A program made the translations under genes and the position numbers. Positions 20,264 to 31,478 of a stretch of 64,000 nt of DNA are shown piece after piece. The stretch spans positions 26,232,001-26,296,000 of the forward strand of contig NC_056760.1 of NCBI RefSeq assembly GCF_018687715.1, given 5' to 3'. Each line of letters starts with the position of its first letter. The stretch's first letter is position 1. The stretch is from Carya illinoinensis (lineage: Eukaryota > Streptophyta > Magnoliopsida > Fagales > Juglandaceae). Below the pieces are notes generated by a model that saw only the letters and a program-made list of their open reading frames with translations, was not told where the DNA came from and made no database searches.

Positions 20264-22585
20264 CTACTCCTTTGCCGGTGCTTTCTTCATCTTTGCTTTA
20301 GCTCTCCGCATGTTTATCTCTATCCTGGATGCTCTCCTTAGAGATGGAGGTCTGCCTTTGCCTCGCACAACACGTGGACTATGTACTTTCCCAGAAGCAC
20401 CGACTATAGTGTCCTTCGTCGTACTATCAACATTGGAATCAATTTGAGTCATCGATGGGTGTTCTTGATTGGCACGATACAACTCAATCATTGCATATAA
20501 CTTATTTCTCACATCCTCAGTATGCTCTCTCGAATCCGATGAATAAGTAATCATCTGATAACAGATATTTAAAAGACTTAAATATCTATTAGAATCTGCG
20601 CATTGTTCTCCTGCATCGTAGCTACTGTCGATTAATGTGTATCGCCTTCTAATATCCTTTCTCCATCGATCTAAAATGTACATTTCTGGCAAAAATTTCA
20701 TATCATTACACCTGAATACGGCCAATATGCGCCGACACATTATCCCTCTCATCTCAAATAATCCACAAGAGCACCTTGCAACTGCATTGTCCTCACTAAA
20801 GTCCACAAAATGTGTCACCAACTTGGTGAACTCTTCCAAAAAAATTTCCTCCTCTATCAGATATGTCTTTAACGCACCATCACTTTTATATAATTTTGGA
20901 TTCAAGTCAATGATGCTGTTGACTTGCTGCTGAACTTCCTTGAATTTAGCATTCGTGTACAACTCTTGGAACCTCTTTTCAATCGGAGATCTAGATATGC
21001 AGGGGATTGTGACATTAAATGATTGGAAGTCCACGAGATTTTCATTCTCAATCTTTTTTTTCAATGCGTTATCAAATTAGTCTACAAACTCCTTCAAGTT
21101 TGTCCTAAAATGAACATAACCGTCAAAAAAATGCATTCATGCTCTCGTTTCGCTGCGTTGTACTCATTCTAGCCCAAAAATACTCTTTCAAAAATGCTGG
21201 TACCCAATGTTTACGCTCAACGTATAGGCTTTGCAATCATGTATTCTCTCCCAAGTTGTAAGTGGTAAGTAATTGATTCCAACATTTCTCAAACTCATCA
21301 ACACTTTGAGAGTCAAATACACATTTCATCAATGAATTTTTCATTCCAGTTTTGTAGGAACCATATGCGCCAAGTTTCTCGGGGACTTTCTTCAATATAT
21401 GCCAAAGACAAAATCTATGCCGGGTTTTTGGGAAAACAATTATTTTTGATCGCTCTATCCTGATCAGAAATAATAGCTGTCAGAGCGATACCATCCATGC
21501 ATTACAACCATGTCTCAAATAACCACACAAAGGTCTCGGTATCCTCACTGAAAATCAAGTATGCTCCCAACAAAATTGACTGCTATGGTGGTTTACACCA
21601 ACAAATGGTGCAAAGGGCTTCCCATATTGATTCGTTAGGTATGTGGTGTCGAATGTGACCACATCATCCAAATACCATAGGCTGCTCTACTATGGGGGTC
21701 TGCCTAAAAGACATTTTTTAACCTCCCGTTATCATCTATATCCATCATATAAAAAAACCCATGATTTTTGAACTGCATCCGTAAAAGGTACTTTAGAACT
21801 GCTCCAACACCACCTGCGCTGAGCCGTAAATGTCTTGTCTTATCAATATAATTACGACAATCCTTTTCCAAAAAAGGGAGGTTCTCGAATCTACCCGCGC
21901 CAACAACAAGAGATCCATAACTCTTATTCGTTCGGATTCTAGCCAAATCGTTTGTATCTAAGACCATTTTTACGGCATCACTAACTTCTCTATTAAATCG
22001 GAAGAAGCGAGATTTTTTTGGACTAAGGTCATGGTTATAAATATTATGTACCGTCGTCAACCGAAGCACTCCATCTTGCCTTAAGGTATTAATTTTTGCC
22101 TTACATTCTGTTTTTCCCGTCGGACGTGGGTTGGCAACATTTAATGTCCTATTCCGGGACTTCCCACCTCGAGCACAAGCAAAAGTGACATATCTAACTT
22201 CATCATCTTCTCCTCTCTCGGTCCATTTTGTCATCACCCCAAATCCGCATTTCTTACCATATTCTTTATAATAACTCATTAAATTTTCAATAGAATTAAA
22301 CTCCATACCCAACTTTGGCTCCTCAATCATATCATCATCATCATCCACTTGGACATTCAAAGATGTCCCGACGCTGCCATCATCGGTTTCTGTAGGATTT
22401 GGTCTAATCTCATAAGTGTTTGCTTCAACTCTAGGGGATCCACATGGCACTTCAGTTTCCCCACCATCAAGTCTATTATGCTCTGAACCAACTACTCTAC
22501 TTGTAGTGGAGCTTGAAATGTTGATAGGAGTCGGAGGTTTCATACCATGTTCAAATGGGTAATCAGCATTCTGTAAAAAATACAA
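20264..22585 (-). pseudogene. FAR1/FHY3-type MULE transposase, broken in the middle
   Basis: Minus strand. The 5' part (22,585-21,704) encodes an acidic leader, then the FAR1 DNA-binding zinc domain (GMEFNSIENLMSYYKEYGKKCGFGV, quoted in part; KTECKAKI; YNHDLSP), then the start of the transposase part (GVGAVLKYLLRMQ, FFYMMDIDD). The middle (21,703-21,065) still shows family words such as CLWHILKKVPEKLG and TTQRSESMNAFFDGYVH, but in shifted frames with stops, so the MULE catalytic domain is destroyed. The 3' part (21,064-20,264) carries the SWIM zinc finger (CSCGLFEMRGIMCRRIL, residues 98-114) and a basic tail. The family includes both transposases and domesticated phytochrome-A signalling factors. 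Element context favours transposase. Confidence 0.82.
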
Positions 22586-24444
22586 AAAGTTTGCAATAAA
22601 ACTCCTGCAAAAACAACCAAAGTGTTTTTTTTTTTATAGGTGCAAAGAACCCAACTTATTAAAAATAAATCATAACATGTTATCAACACCTATATATTGA
22701 TTGGATATTGGTTGCCAATCGGATATGGAAGAAAAACCGGTGACCACGTAGGCACTGGTCCATAGTAACCAAACATGTAATTTGGAATGTTTAGACTAGT
22801 TGGATGTTCTTTCTCGTTGCCCATGCTGAGAAGGAGACAAATGCATTGTCAATATATTTTTTAAATATCTCAATTAAAGAGAGAATAATTGGTGAAAAAA
22901 AAAAGAGTTTCTAAACTTTATGAGACTAAGCAAGGTGAAGCCATAAAAATCCACATTGTAATGGATTCCACAATCTTATGTACAAAAAAGATTAAACACT
23001 AATCTAAAGCGTAACACGATGTCTTATAAATAAAATTATTTATAAGATCATAAATTTTTACTGATATAAGATTGTGTAATAAAGTGAAACTATTAAAACT
23101 GCCTATATTATTAACAAACTACCTATATTATCATAATGCTGAGAAGGATTATAAAACTGTCTAGTATGCCCAACTAAATAATCCACATCGCTTAGATAAG
23201 TATTAGATGATCGTTTTATTGCTATCCACATTCCTAAAATATTGTTCTCAACAATAATTCTCTCTTGAATATATCCACTTGCTGGAAAATATATCCACAT
23301 TCCTAAAATAATATCTGCACTCCTTTTATTACTATCCACTTGCTGGAAAATATATCATTATTTGAATGCAGATCTATCAACACCAACAATTCAAGCATAT
23401 GAGCTGCCCTGCGATGGCTCAATTACTTTGTAATTCAATCTATTATAAACAATTATTCCCCTTATTATTCCTTCAATGTTTAACGTGGCCTTGACAATGA
23501 AGGTAAGTTATATACACTATGGACTTATATCAGTATCTATAAGTTATATACACCTTGTGATATAAATATATTTTTTCAACTGCGTTTTGGAAGATTGTAA
23601 AATAGATCAATGCAATACAATATAGGTGGTCCCAAAGATCATGATAGATCAAAGTGGAACCGACAGTAAACTACAGTTTTGGTCTTGTTTCTTTGTTATA
23701 TATATATATATATATATTGTTTTTTTTTCTTCCTTTTGGAATGTAGTAAAGTAGATCAATACAATAGGTGGTCCCAAAGATCATGACCAAAGTGGAACCG
23801 ACATCAAACGAAAGTTTGTTCATTTTTCTTTGTGATATATATATTTTTTATTCTTCTTTTTGGAAGGTAGTAAAGTAGATCATGATTTATGCTTTTTGTT
23901 TTCTTCTTATTAGAAGGTAGATCAATACAATGGTCCCAAAGATCAGACCAAAGTGAAACCGATAGTAAAGTTTGGGGGTTATTTGACTTTGAAAGCATTA
24001 GTATTACAGAGTGCAGATATCCGTTGAAACCAGTTTCAGTCAGATTGTGAGGCAAAAAACACATTTCAAGTGCAGATCTTACAAAGTCAAAGAAGATTTG
24101 ATCTTACCCAGTTCACCGGATGGAGATGTAAACCTTGAGACCCAGATGAAGACCGACAAATCCAGCTGATGAAGACCCAACAGTTTAGCCGATGAAGACC
24201 CAGAAAAAATGTTGATGAAGACCCAACAGTTTAGACGATGAACACCCAGATGAACACCCAGAAAAAATGCTAATGAAGACCCAGATGAATGCCTCACTGC
24301 AGTTTCCCTCCTCCCTATCGATGATGACCCAGATGAATGCCGATGGATGACTTCCTCCCACGAAATCTTTCTTCAAAATAAATTTCTTCTCCCGCATTTC
24401 TACTTTCGTTTTCTTCTTCTTCTTTTTTTAATATAATATAATAT
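22586..24444. other. MULE interior, non-coding, with internal direct repeats
   Basis: No gene is seen. Three variants of a block TGGTCCCAAAGATCA..CCAAAGTGGAACCGA(T/C)A occur near 23,630, 23,770 and 23,932, each followed or preceded by AAGGTAGTAAAGTAGATCA. A GATGAAGACCCA motif is reiterated at 24,143-24,335. A TA microsatellite lies at 23,697-23,717. Confidence 0.6.
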
Positions 24445-24522
24445 AATATTTGCGACTGACGTGGCAAGCCACGTCAGCCGCGAGGCCGCGCCAAGGATAC
24501 GGGACTGTTGTCCCTAGCACTA
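24445..24522. repeat. Right MULE terminal region
   Basis: Contains the GACGTGGC..GCCACGTC palindrome, a GC-rich block (CGCGAGGCCGCGCC) and the GGGACTGTTGTCCC hairpin before the putative duplication. It is compositionally unlike the AT-rich neighbours. Confidence 0.5.
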
Positions 24523-24534
24523 CTATTCTATATA

Positions 24535-25320
24535 TTCCTTTTGTTGTTTTTAGATCTTTTCTTGTTTTTGTTGGTTGTGTGTTTTTGCATTTCTTTTATT
24601 TCAAAGATGTGTTTTTGGTTGCTAATTTTCTTGTTCTTTAGATGTGTGTTTGGTTGCTGACTTTCGTGGGTCTTGATTGTTGATTTTCATGAATGTTAGT
24701 TGTTGTTTTCATAGATTTTTGTTGTTGTTTTTGTGGGTTGGGTTGGGAACGGCCAAAACCTTGCTTATTTATGCTAAGGATATTTGTTTAGAGTGAGTTT
24801 ATGCCATATTTTAGAAAAATGAATAATCATATAGGAGTTTTTTGAAAAATTTTGCATCTCATAAGTGGACACTTTTCAAGTTTTGCCACCCCAACTCTTC
24901 GATTTATGATCATTTTGCAGCAAAGTTCAAAGAGGAATGAGTGCAAATTAAGAAGAAAAAACTACTATTGCTCATTTCAGATTTAAACAAAATTCAATAG
25001 GTTGCAAATGAAAGAGTTCTGCCCCAATATAGACATGTGTAAAACTAGACAAGTTTTGCTAGCAGATGCTTAGAGAATTCAGGTTTTAAAGATTAGGGGT
25101 GGCAAAAATAGTGCCAGCCAAGCATAATTGACTTGTACTCATGAAGGGTATATAATTTTTCCAACTGCTCACCTTTGTTTTTTCTTGTAAAATCTCAAGG
25201 AATAGCAATCCAGTTAAGGCCACCAGAGTATAAATAAAATAGCCAAAAAATATTAATTGACGGTAATATATTACAAAATACTAATCGATCCCTAGAAATC
25301 CAGAGGTTATGAGGTATATA
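24535..25320. other. Intron- or spacer-like DNA between MULE and solo LTR
   Basis: T-rich, with TTTTTGTTGTT repeats, no long open frame and no recognised family. It could be the continuation of the intron-like sequence left of the MULE. Confidence 0.4.
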
Positions 25321-25919
25321 TGTGACGCCCCCAAATTCCGTTTGGTATCGGACGGACATTTGAAGCGTCGAGACATGCAACACAAGGTTACCTGCCCCCG
25401 TTCATAACATATAAGATGCAATGTTCCTAACATGCATCTAACATTATGCAATATTCGCAGTAGATATTTTTTTTTTTTAGCAATACTATGCACCAAATTG
25501 AAAATATCCCAAATGCTTAAAACATACTTCATACATAAAGACCCATTGAACAGATCACAACACTAGTCCAAAATGGTTATGATCCAAAAAAGTACTAGAG
25601 ATGCAACTCCATTGTACAAGTAGTAATTTACGTTAACTACTATATTAACATTGACGTCGCACCGTCGCTTAGTCAACTGTGTCTAGTTGATCAGCTCTTG
25701 ATTCTCCTTCAGGTCCTGTAACAAGATCTACCATTCGGGAGAAATGGTAGTTGGGACTACCAAAGTGAGATTTGATTACAAATCTCAGTAAGTTAACAAA
25801 AAAACTTCCACACAAGCTAATGATGCATGGATGACAGTAAAAGCATAAATGCATAATCAAATTCATAAGTAATTAAAACATAACTTGGCGTACAACATAG
25901 CATAATTGACATAATTTAA

Positions 25920-26450
25920 ATTGAAACATGAACTGAACTTGACTTGACATGAACTTGATCTGAAACTTGACTTAGCTTGAACTTGCTCTGAAACTTGAAT
26001 TAACATGAACATGATATGAAACTTGACTTATCATGAACTTGTTCTGAAACTTGATTTAACATGAACTTGTTCTGAAACTTGACTTATCATGAACTTGTTC
26101 TGAAACTTGACTTAACATGAAAAATACATACTCCACAGTTGTTGCAGCCCCATGTATTCTACGTGTAAATACATACTCCATAGTTGTTGTGGCCCCATGT
26201 ATTCTACACAAATTTGACTTAACATGAAAAATACATACTCCACAGATGTTGTGGCCACATGTATTCTACACAAACTTGACTTAACATGAAAAATACATAC
26301 TCCACAGTTGTTGTGACCCCATGTATTCTACGTGTAAATACATACTCCACAGTTGTTGTGGCCCCATGTATTCTACAGAAACTTATTCTTTAACTGCTTA
26401 AATACATACTCCACAGTTGTTGTGGCTCCATGTATTCTACGTGTCACAAT
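25920..26450. repeat. Tandem repeats inside the solo LTR
   Basis: First, about seven copies of a 34 bp-class unit with GAACTTG..CTGAAACTTGACTTA. Then about six copies of a 40-62 bp unit holding AATACATACTCCACAG, TTGTTGTGGCCCC and ATGTATTCTAC. Open frames here are artefacts. Confidence 0.85.
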
Positions 26451-28094
26451 TGATGTGTCTCACGTAGTGTATGCATCACAATTGCTGTGACCCCATACGT
26501 AAGTAATCAAGATGAAACGTGACTGGAATACGAAAGGATTGAAGCCCTGACGTAACATAACGTAACTTGAACATAACTTGAAATATAAGACCAACTTGAG
26601 ATAGAAATATTTCGTAACATGACATAACATATAATAGACAACATATTTAACATGACATACTTGCAACAGTGAATATTACATGACTTGACATACATGTAAG
26701 AGATGACATACTTAGCATGATGTACTTGTAATGTACAACAATACATGACAGAATATATTATGTAACAGATAAAAACTGATGACAGAATAAATTTTGTATA
26801 ACAAACAATTACGTGATGACTTGGCATGGCATGACATATATTATAACACACATACACATACATACACTGTAGTTCCTTTACTTAGCACACATACACAGTA
26901 GACTGCTAGTAAGTTAAAAGCTAACTTACCTCGATCTCCGCTTTTCTTATAAAACTTTAAGCGCGATCACGAGGAACTGTAATTAGTGATTCTAAAAGTT
27001 AGCACTAAATCACTAATAAATTGAAATATAGAAAATACTAACTTAAAGAGTAAAATTTCCATTTTACTCTCTGCATGTAAGAAAATGACTGTTTTACCCA
27101 TAACTTAAGGATTTTGCATACTAATTCTAAAAGTCACCAACATTTACATGCATCATGTAAATTTTATCTTCAATTCAAATATCAATTTAGAAAAATTTAA
27201 AACTAATCACAACTATTAAAACTCCATAGGGCCGAAATTTCCATATGCTATTTCTATTGATTTTTGTTTCCAACTTGTTTTGATCAACCTTTTGATCTAT
27301 GACTTATAAATATGTGATCTTCAAACCAAACCATTAAATGGTTTAAAAAGATATCCTAAAACATATATAAGCTTCTAATTCAAGATCACATGGTTAAAAA
27401 TTAACCAAAACATAAATTTAGCCAAGAACATCCACACTTTGGCTTATCTGAATATCTTTTTGCATAAAATTTCATATCTTTGAAACTAATATCAAATATC
27501 TTCAAAATAATAATATAACATGTATATAAGATGCTTAGGATCCTTCAATAAAATTATCAAAGTCATTGGAATAGGTTTAGACCACCAAAGAGTTAAACTT
27601 TCTCAAAACAGAAACTGTTTTTCCTCCTCCAGTTTCTAAGTTTCTAAATCTAAGAAAATATTTTATCAAAACCTTTAATTACGCAAAAATCCTCAACCAA
27701 TAGTCATATATACATGTTAAAAATACTCCATAAAAATTTTGGACCAATATCTATCCATTAGCTTAGTCAAAAACTCTAAACTATAACATATTCTCCAGTT
27801 AACTTCCAAAATGACATTTTTATAGTTTACATAATATTTTACTGACCAAATGATTTTCAAATGGGACAAATAAGATATACACGTAAACTAGACTAAAAAA
27901 AGAACAACTTATATGAAAGAGACTTTATGATAAAACACTTACAAAAGCTTTGAAATTGGCGTACAAAAGAACTCCTAAAAACTGATAGAGAGAGAGTGTT
28001 TGATATTCTTTTAATGGAAAGTATAAATGAAAATAATTTTGTGGGGAGAGGTGGTTGGAGATACTTATGAATGAGATATGGAAGAGATGAGACT

Positions 28095-28195
28095 GGAGTG
28101 AGAGTTAAGTGTATGACTCTCTTACCTGAAGTGAGAGTTAAGTGTAAAACTCTCTTACCCGGAGTGAGAGTGGAGTGTAGGACTCTCTTACCTAA
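28095..28195. repeat. Three-copy 32 bp repeat near the LTR end
   Basis: GAGTGAGAGTTAAGTGTA followed by ACTCTCTTACC occurs three times with few changes. Each copy has complementary GTGAGAG/CTCTCTTAC parts that could fold. Confidence 0.8.
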
Positions 28196-28568
28196 TAATA
28201 TCTACAAAAATCAATTCAAGATATTTTTACCCAATAATATCCACAAAATTAGTTTAAGATATTTTTATCCAATAATATCTACAGTTTTAAACAGACGTTT
28301 TGTCCGGAAATATGAAAAAATGTTATTACGCCATAAGATCTTAAATAACCCTCCGAGTCTAATGGCACAAACCATAATACATTTTGACACTTCTAACTAT
28401 CTCTAATAATCAAAAACACACTTCGGATACCATAGTAAATAATAACACTAACTATGTAGTTAGACTAAAACCTATACGATTAATAGATTCGTGAAAACTT
28501 ATGGAGTCTTCACGAGGTTCCTAAAGTTAATAGAAATTTCACAATTGAATTTGTAGCGGGCTGTTACA

Positions 28569-28896
28569 ATATATGATCTATATTATGTTATAGTAAGGAA
28601 GTCATGAGGTACTGATGTTTATTCATTCAATATCTGGGATATCTGCCCATCAATAAATTCAAAAACAAATATTTGCCCATGAATATCAATAGCAAAGTGC
28701 ATGTGCATGGGGGATAAAGCGGGGTGAGCATATGTGAATATATATATACCAAAGGAACTAAACTGTGATCTCAATCATTGGTTACCATAAATTAATATTT
28801 AGCATGTAGTAATTCTCTCTTTGTAAAAGATAAGATCAGTACATGCATGTACCAACAACATTCACGTGTGATCAATAAATAAACATCAGTACCTCA
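28569..28896. other. Spacer holding an inverted copy of the CACTA target site
   Basis: No gene is seen. 28,585-28,627 is an inverted near-identical copy of the sequence that flanks the CACTA element on both sides (28,874-28,896 joined to 43,902-43,923). In the copy the target contains a single TCA. Confidence 0.8.
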
Positions 28897-29530
28897 CACT
28901 ACAAAAAAAGGCAAAATTGGCGGCGTTTATATACGTGGCGTTTGTTTATGCGCCGGTAGATATATAAAATTACCGGCGCTTAATGTTTCCGCCGGTAAAT
29001 TATTGAGATTCCCGGCATTTAAATTGTTACGCCGGTACTAATATATAGCTTTGGCGGCGTTTATAACAACGCCGCCAATATAGTAATTATGCGTCAAGAA
29101 AGTAATAGTTTCCTGGCATTTATATTGTTACGTCGGTAATAATATAGATTGTTTGTGGCGTTTAAATAAACGCCCCTAATTTATTGATTATACGCCGTTA
29201 TATTAACCGTGTTTGCAGACGTTTATAATATTACGCCGATGATAATATATAGCGTCAACAGCGTTTCATAAAACGCCGACAATTAATAAAGTTTGCATTG
29301 GTAAAATGTTGAATTTTTTGGCATTTATATCGTTTGAACAAATGCCGGCTATTAATTAATTTTACACTGGTACATAAGTAGTTTTCCAACGTTTATAGTG
29401 TTACGCTGGTAATAATTATATAGTATTGGCAGCGTTTACAAAATGCCAAAAATTGATCAATGAAACACCGGTAATTGATAAATGCACCGGCGTCTATATT
29501 GTTACGCCGATTAGAATATATAACGTCAGT
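28897..29530. repeat. Left CACTA subterminal palindrome array
   Basis: Repeated units of GGCGTTTA and TTACGCCGG, often paired as short palindromes (e.g. GGCGGCGTTTATAACAACGCCGCC, quoted in part, at about 29,053), spaced about 40-60 bases. These are likely binding sites for the element's TNPA-type protein. Confidence 0.88.
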
Positions 29531-29716
29531 AATGAAAGCTATTATAAATTTATTGGTAGTAAAATAAATAATAATAAAAATTTATTTAAATGATATGAAA
29601 ATATCTACAAAATCTTAATTAGTTGAATATCTGAAATGCCCTACAGGTAAATTCCATATATTGCATTCCAATTCTGAAAGGAGGGAGTTTAAATAGAACT
29701 ATAGAATAGTAAGACT

Positions 29717-29841
29717 ATTCATCCGAGTTTCGGACCAGGTACCCAGATATGCCCAACCCGAAAACTGAATTTCAAACTTAGACCGGGTCCAGTCCGGCCC
29801 GGCTAATCCGGGTTATGACCCGAGTTGAAACTCGGATGAAT
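29717..29841. repeat. 15 bp perfect inverted repeat in a CCGGGT-rich patch
   Basis: ATTCATCCGAGTTTC at 29,717-29,731 and GAAACTCGGATGAAT at 29,827-29,841 flank and overlap CCGGGT/ACCCGG words. The texture resembles the subterminal part of the hAT element at 50,034-51,199. Confidence 0.75.
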
Positions 29842-30121
29842 CCAAATTCTTTAAAACCGGGAATCCGGGTTTCGCACTGAACCCGGGTTTTCTCTTTTTT
29901 CTTTTTCTTTTTTTAATAAATAGAAAAGCCTATATATTATTAAATTTTTGCATAATAATAAAAATATATCAAAACAGAAAACTTTATGTAAAAAATAACT
30001 AAAGTTAGAAACTAATTACCATTTTAACTAAATCCATGCAAAAGAAAATATATACAATATTCAACACAATATAATTCACTACATTATTTTGTATTTATAC
30101 ATTGCTTTATAAAATAAAAAA

Positions 30122-30265
30122 TTATAATATATGAATCATTTTGATTTTGGAGACATTGTTTTGATCATGGTCCTCTCGGGTCTGGCAGTAGACTTTGGTT
30201 TCATCAGGTGGAGAGCTGGAATCTTCAAGTTTTGGGTCCTCTTCATTTGGATTTGCTGCAGTCAT
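30122..30265 (-). other. Short exon-like open frame, 47 codons, unknown
   Basis: The minus-strand frame from the ATG at 30,265 is acidic and serine/proline-rich (EEDPKLEDSSSPPDE). A TTTGTAG acceptor-like sequence precedes it at about 30,285. It may be another captured exon. No family is recognised and chance is possible. Confidence 0.25.
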
Positions 30266-31478
30266 GGAATTCTCAAATCTCCAATCTACAAAGAATTCAA
30301 AATATCTCTGCTAAAAATATATAAAAGTGACCAGTAAGCAAACTGTAGTACAGAAATTGACCTTAAATGAGATGGGAAGATGCAACAAAAATTTCTCCTA
30401 AAGTCAAGAGCAAACTATGAGGCTAAACTATGAGGAAGTTATCACAGCTTGGCCCAGCCAACGTTCTCCATGGACGACAGGAACATGACCGAAGCTCAAT
30501 CCTGACAACTATTGGCGGAACATCATGGTAATCTCTCTCTCACACACACACACACCATTTTCAGGTCCTACTCATTGAACAACTAACAGTTTACACTTTT
30601 TAATTTAGATGACATATTTCATTAACTAGATGAGTCATCTCATGTAGCAGACTTCTTGTATAGATTTGAAGCCAACCATCATGAATTTGTGCAAGGTACC
30701 ATAGTTTTTCAAAACACAGAAAAGAAAAATGAACTAAGCTGCAGATCACATCTTATAGATCATGGATATATATGAGCAGAAGATAGATGGGGTTAGGTTT
30801 TCGACAAAATCCACATGCCAAGGGAAGGGCAGGATCTATAATCAGTTAAAAGGCATGATCATATATATAATGGAACTTAGTTTAATAATCCACTATGCAT
30901 ATGTACTGACACTAAGCTCCACACCATACCGAAAATATCCATATATAGATGTTGCTTCTCAGTAGGTTGTTTAGTTAGTTTTAATTAGGGTCAGATTGAT
31001 TTATAGGAAAGTCTTGGTATTGATATATGCATGTGTCTGACTGAAATACATATCCATAGTGGGATATTTTAATTTTAATTAAACTTCATATCATATGTTC
31101 AAACTTCTTTTTCATACCTGTAGTTTCCCCCTTTGAAGGAAGGATTGAAAAGGAACCAAACAAACTGGACATTTGCTCCAATGTTACTTCTGAAATGGAC
31201 CTCTCAAGAGACAACAAAAGAAGCCAATAAACAAGGAAAAACTCCATGTTCCAAAAAGTAGAAGCAAGAAATAACAGAAAGCAGAAGCATTTTGTGTTCT
31301 TGAAATCAGATATTCTATGAATAGCCATTACACGCATTAAAACATATGAAAGAACAAGCTCGCACTCTGTTAGCACTATTCCACTACATTCACATATCAT
31401 GAGTAGCTCTAGAGTGAAGATCTTCCTTGATGATAAACAGATATAAAGATACAACTGAGAACAAGCTATGGGATTTAC

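Larger units (their letters stand above)
16003..24522. mobile_element. Probable Mutator-like element (MULE), 8.5 kb
   Basis: The 12-base word CTATTCTATATA occurs at 15,991-16,002 and again at 24,523-24,534, as expected for a target duplication (MULEs usually make about 9-11 bp). Both inner borders are GC-rich with a short GGGA..TCCC hairpin followed by ACGTGGC. The interior has a FAR1-type transposase gene and a GRF zinc-finger gene. The termini are only loosely similar, so the exact ends are uncertain. All genes inside are decayed. Confidence 0.6.
25321..28568. mobile_element. Probable solo LTR, 3,248 bp
   Basis: Begins TGTGACGCCCCC and ends GGGCTGTTACA, i.e. TG..CA termini with a short inverted match (TGTGAC/GTTACA). 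It is flanked by ATATA at 25,316-25,320 and 28,569-28,573. It has no internal gag/pol, no primer site and no second LTR, so a solo LTR left by recombination is the simplest reading. Long LTRs are typical of some Ty3/Gypsy lineages; the lineage cannot be assigned from sequence alone. The AT-rich duplication is weak evidence by itself. Confidence 0.65.
29531..31478. other. CACTA interior left of the RRM fragment
   Basis: Mostly non-coding. It holds a CCGGGT-rich patch with a 15 bp perfect inverted repeat (29,717-29,731 with 29,827-29,841), a short minus-strand open frame (30,122-30,265), a CA/CT microsatellite near 30,536-30,554 and AT-rich DNA. The open frame at 31,086-31,574 (minus) is the fourth RRM exon read through into its intron. 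Confidence 0.5.

Noticed and set aside
20264..22585. Functional FHY3/FAR1 light-signalling gene
   Set aside because: The central catalytic region is frameshifted with stops and it lies within a transposon-like unit.
26460..26863. Minus-strand cysteine/tyrosine-rich open frames
   Set aside because: Low-complexity CATAACATGACATA-type sequence in the solo LTR; no homology or coding features.
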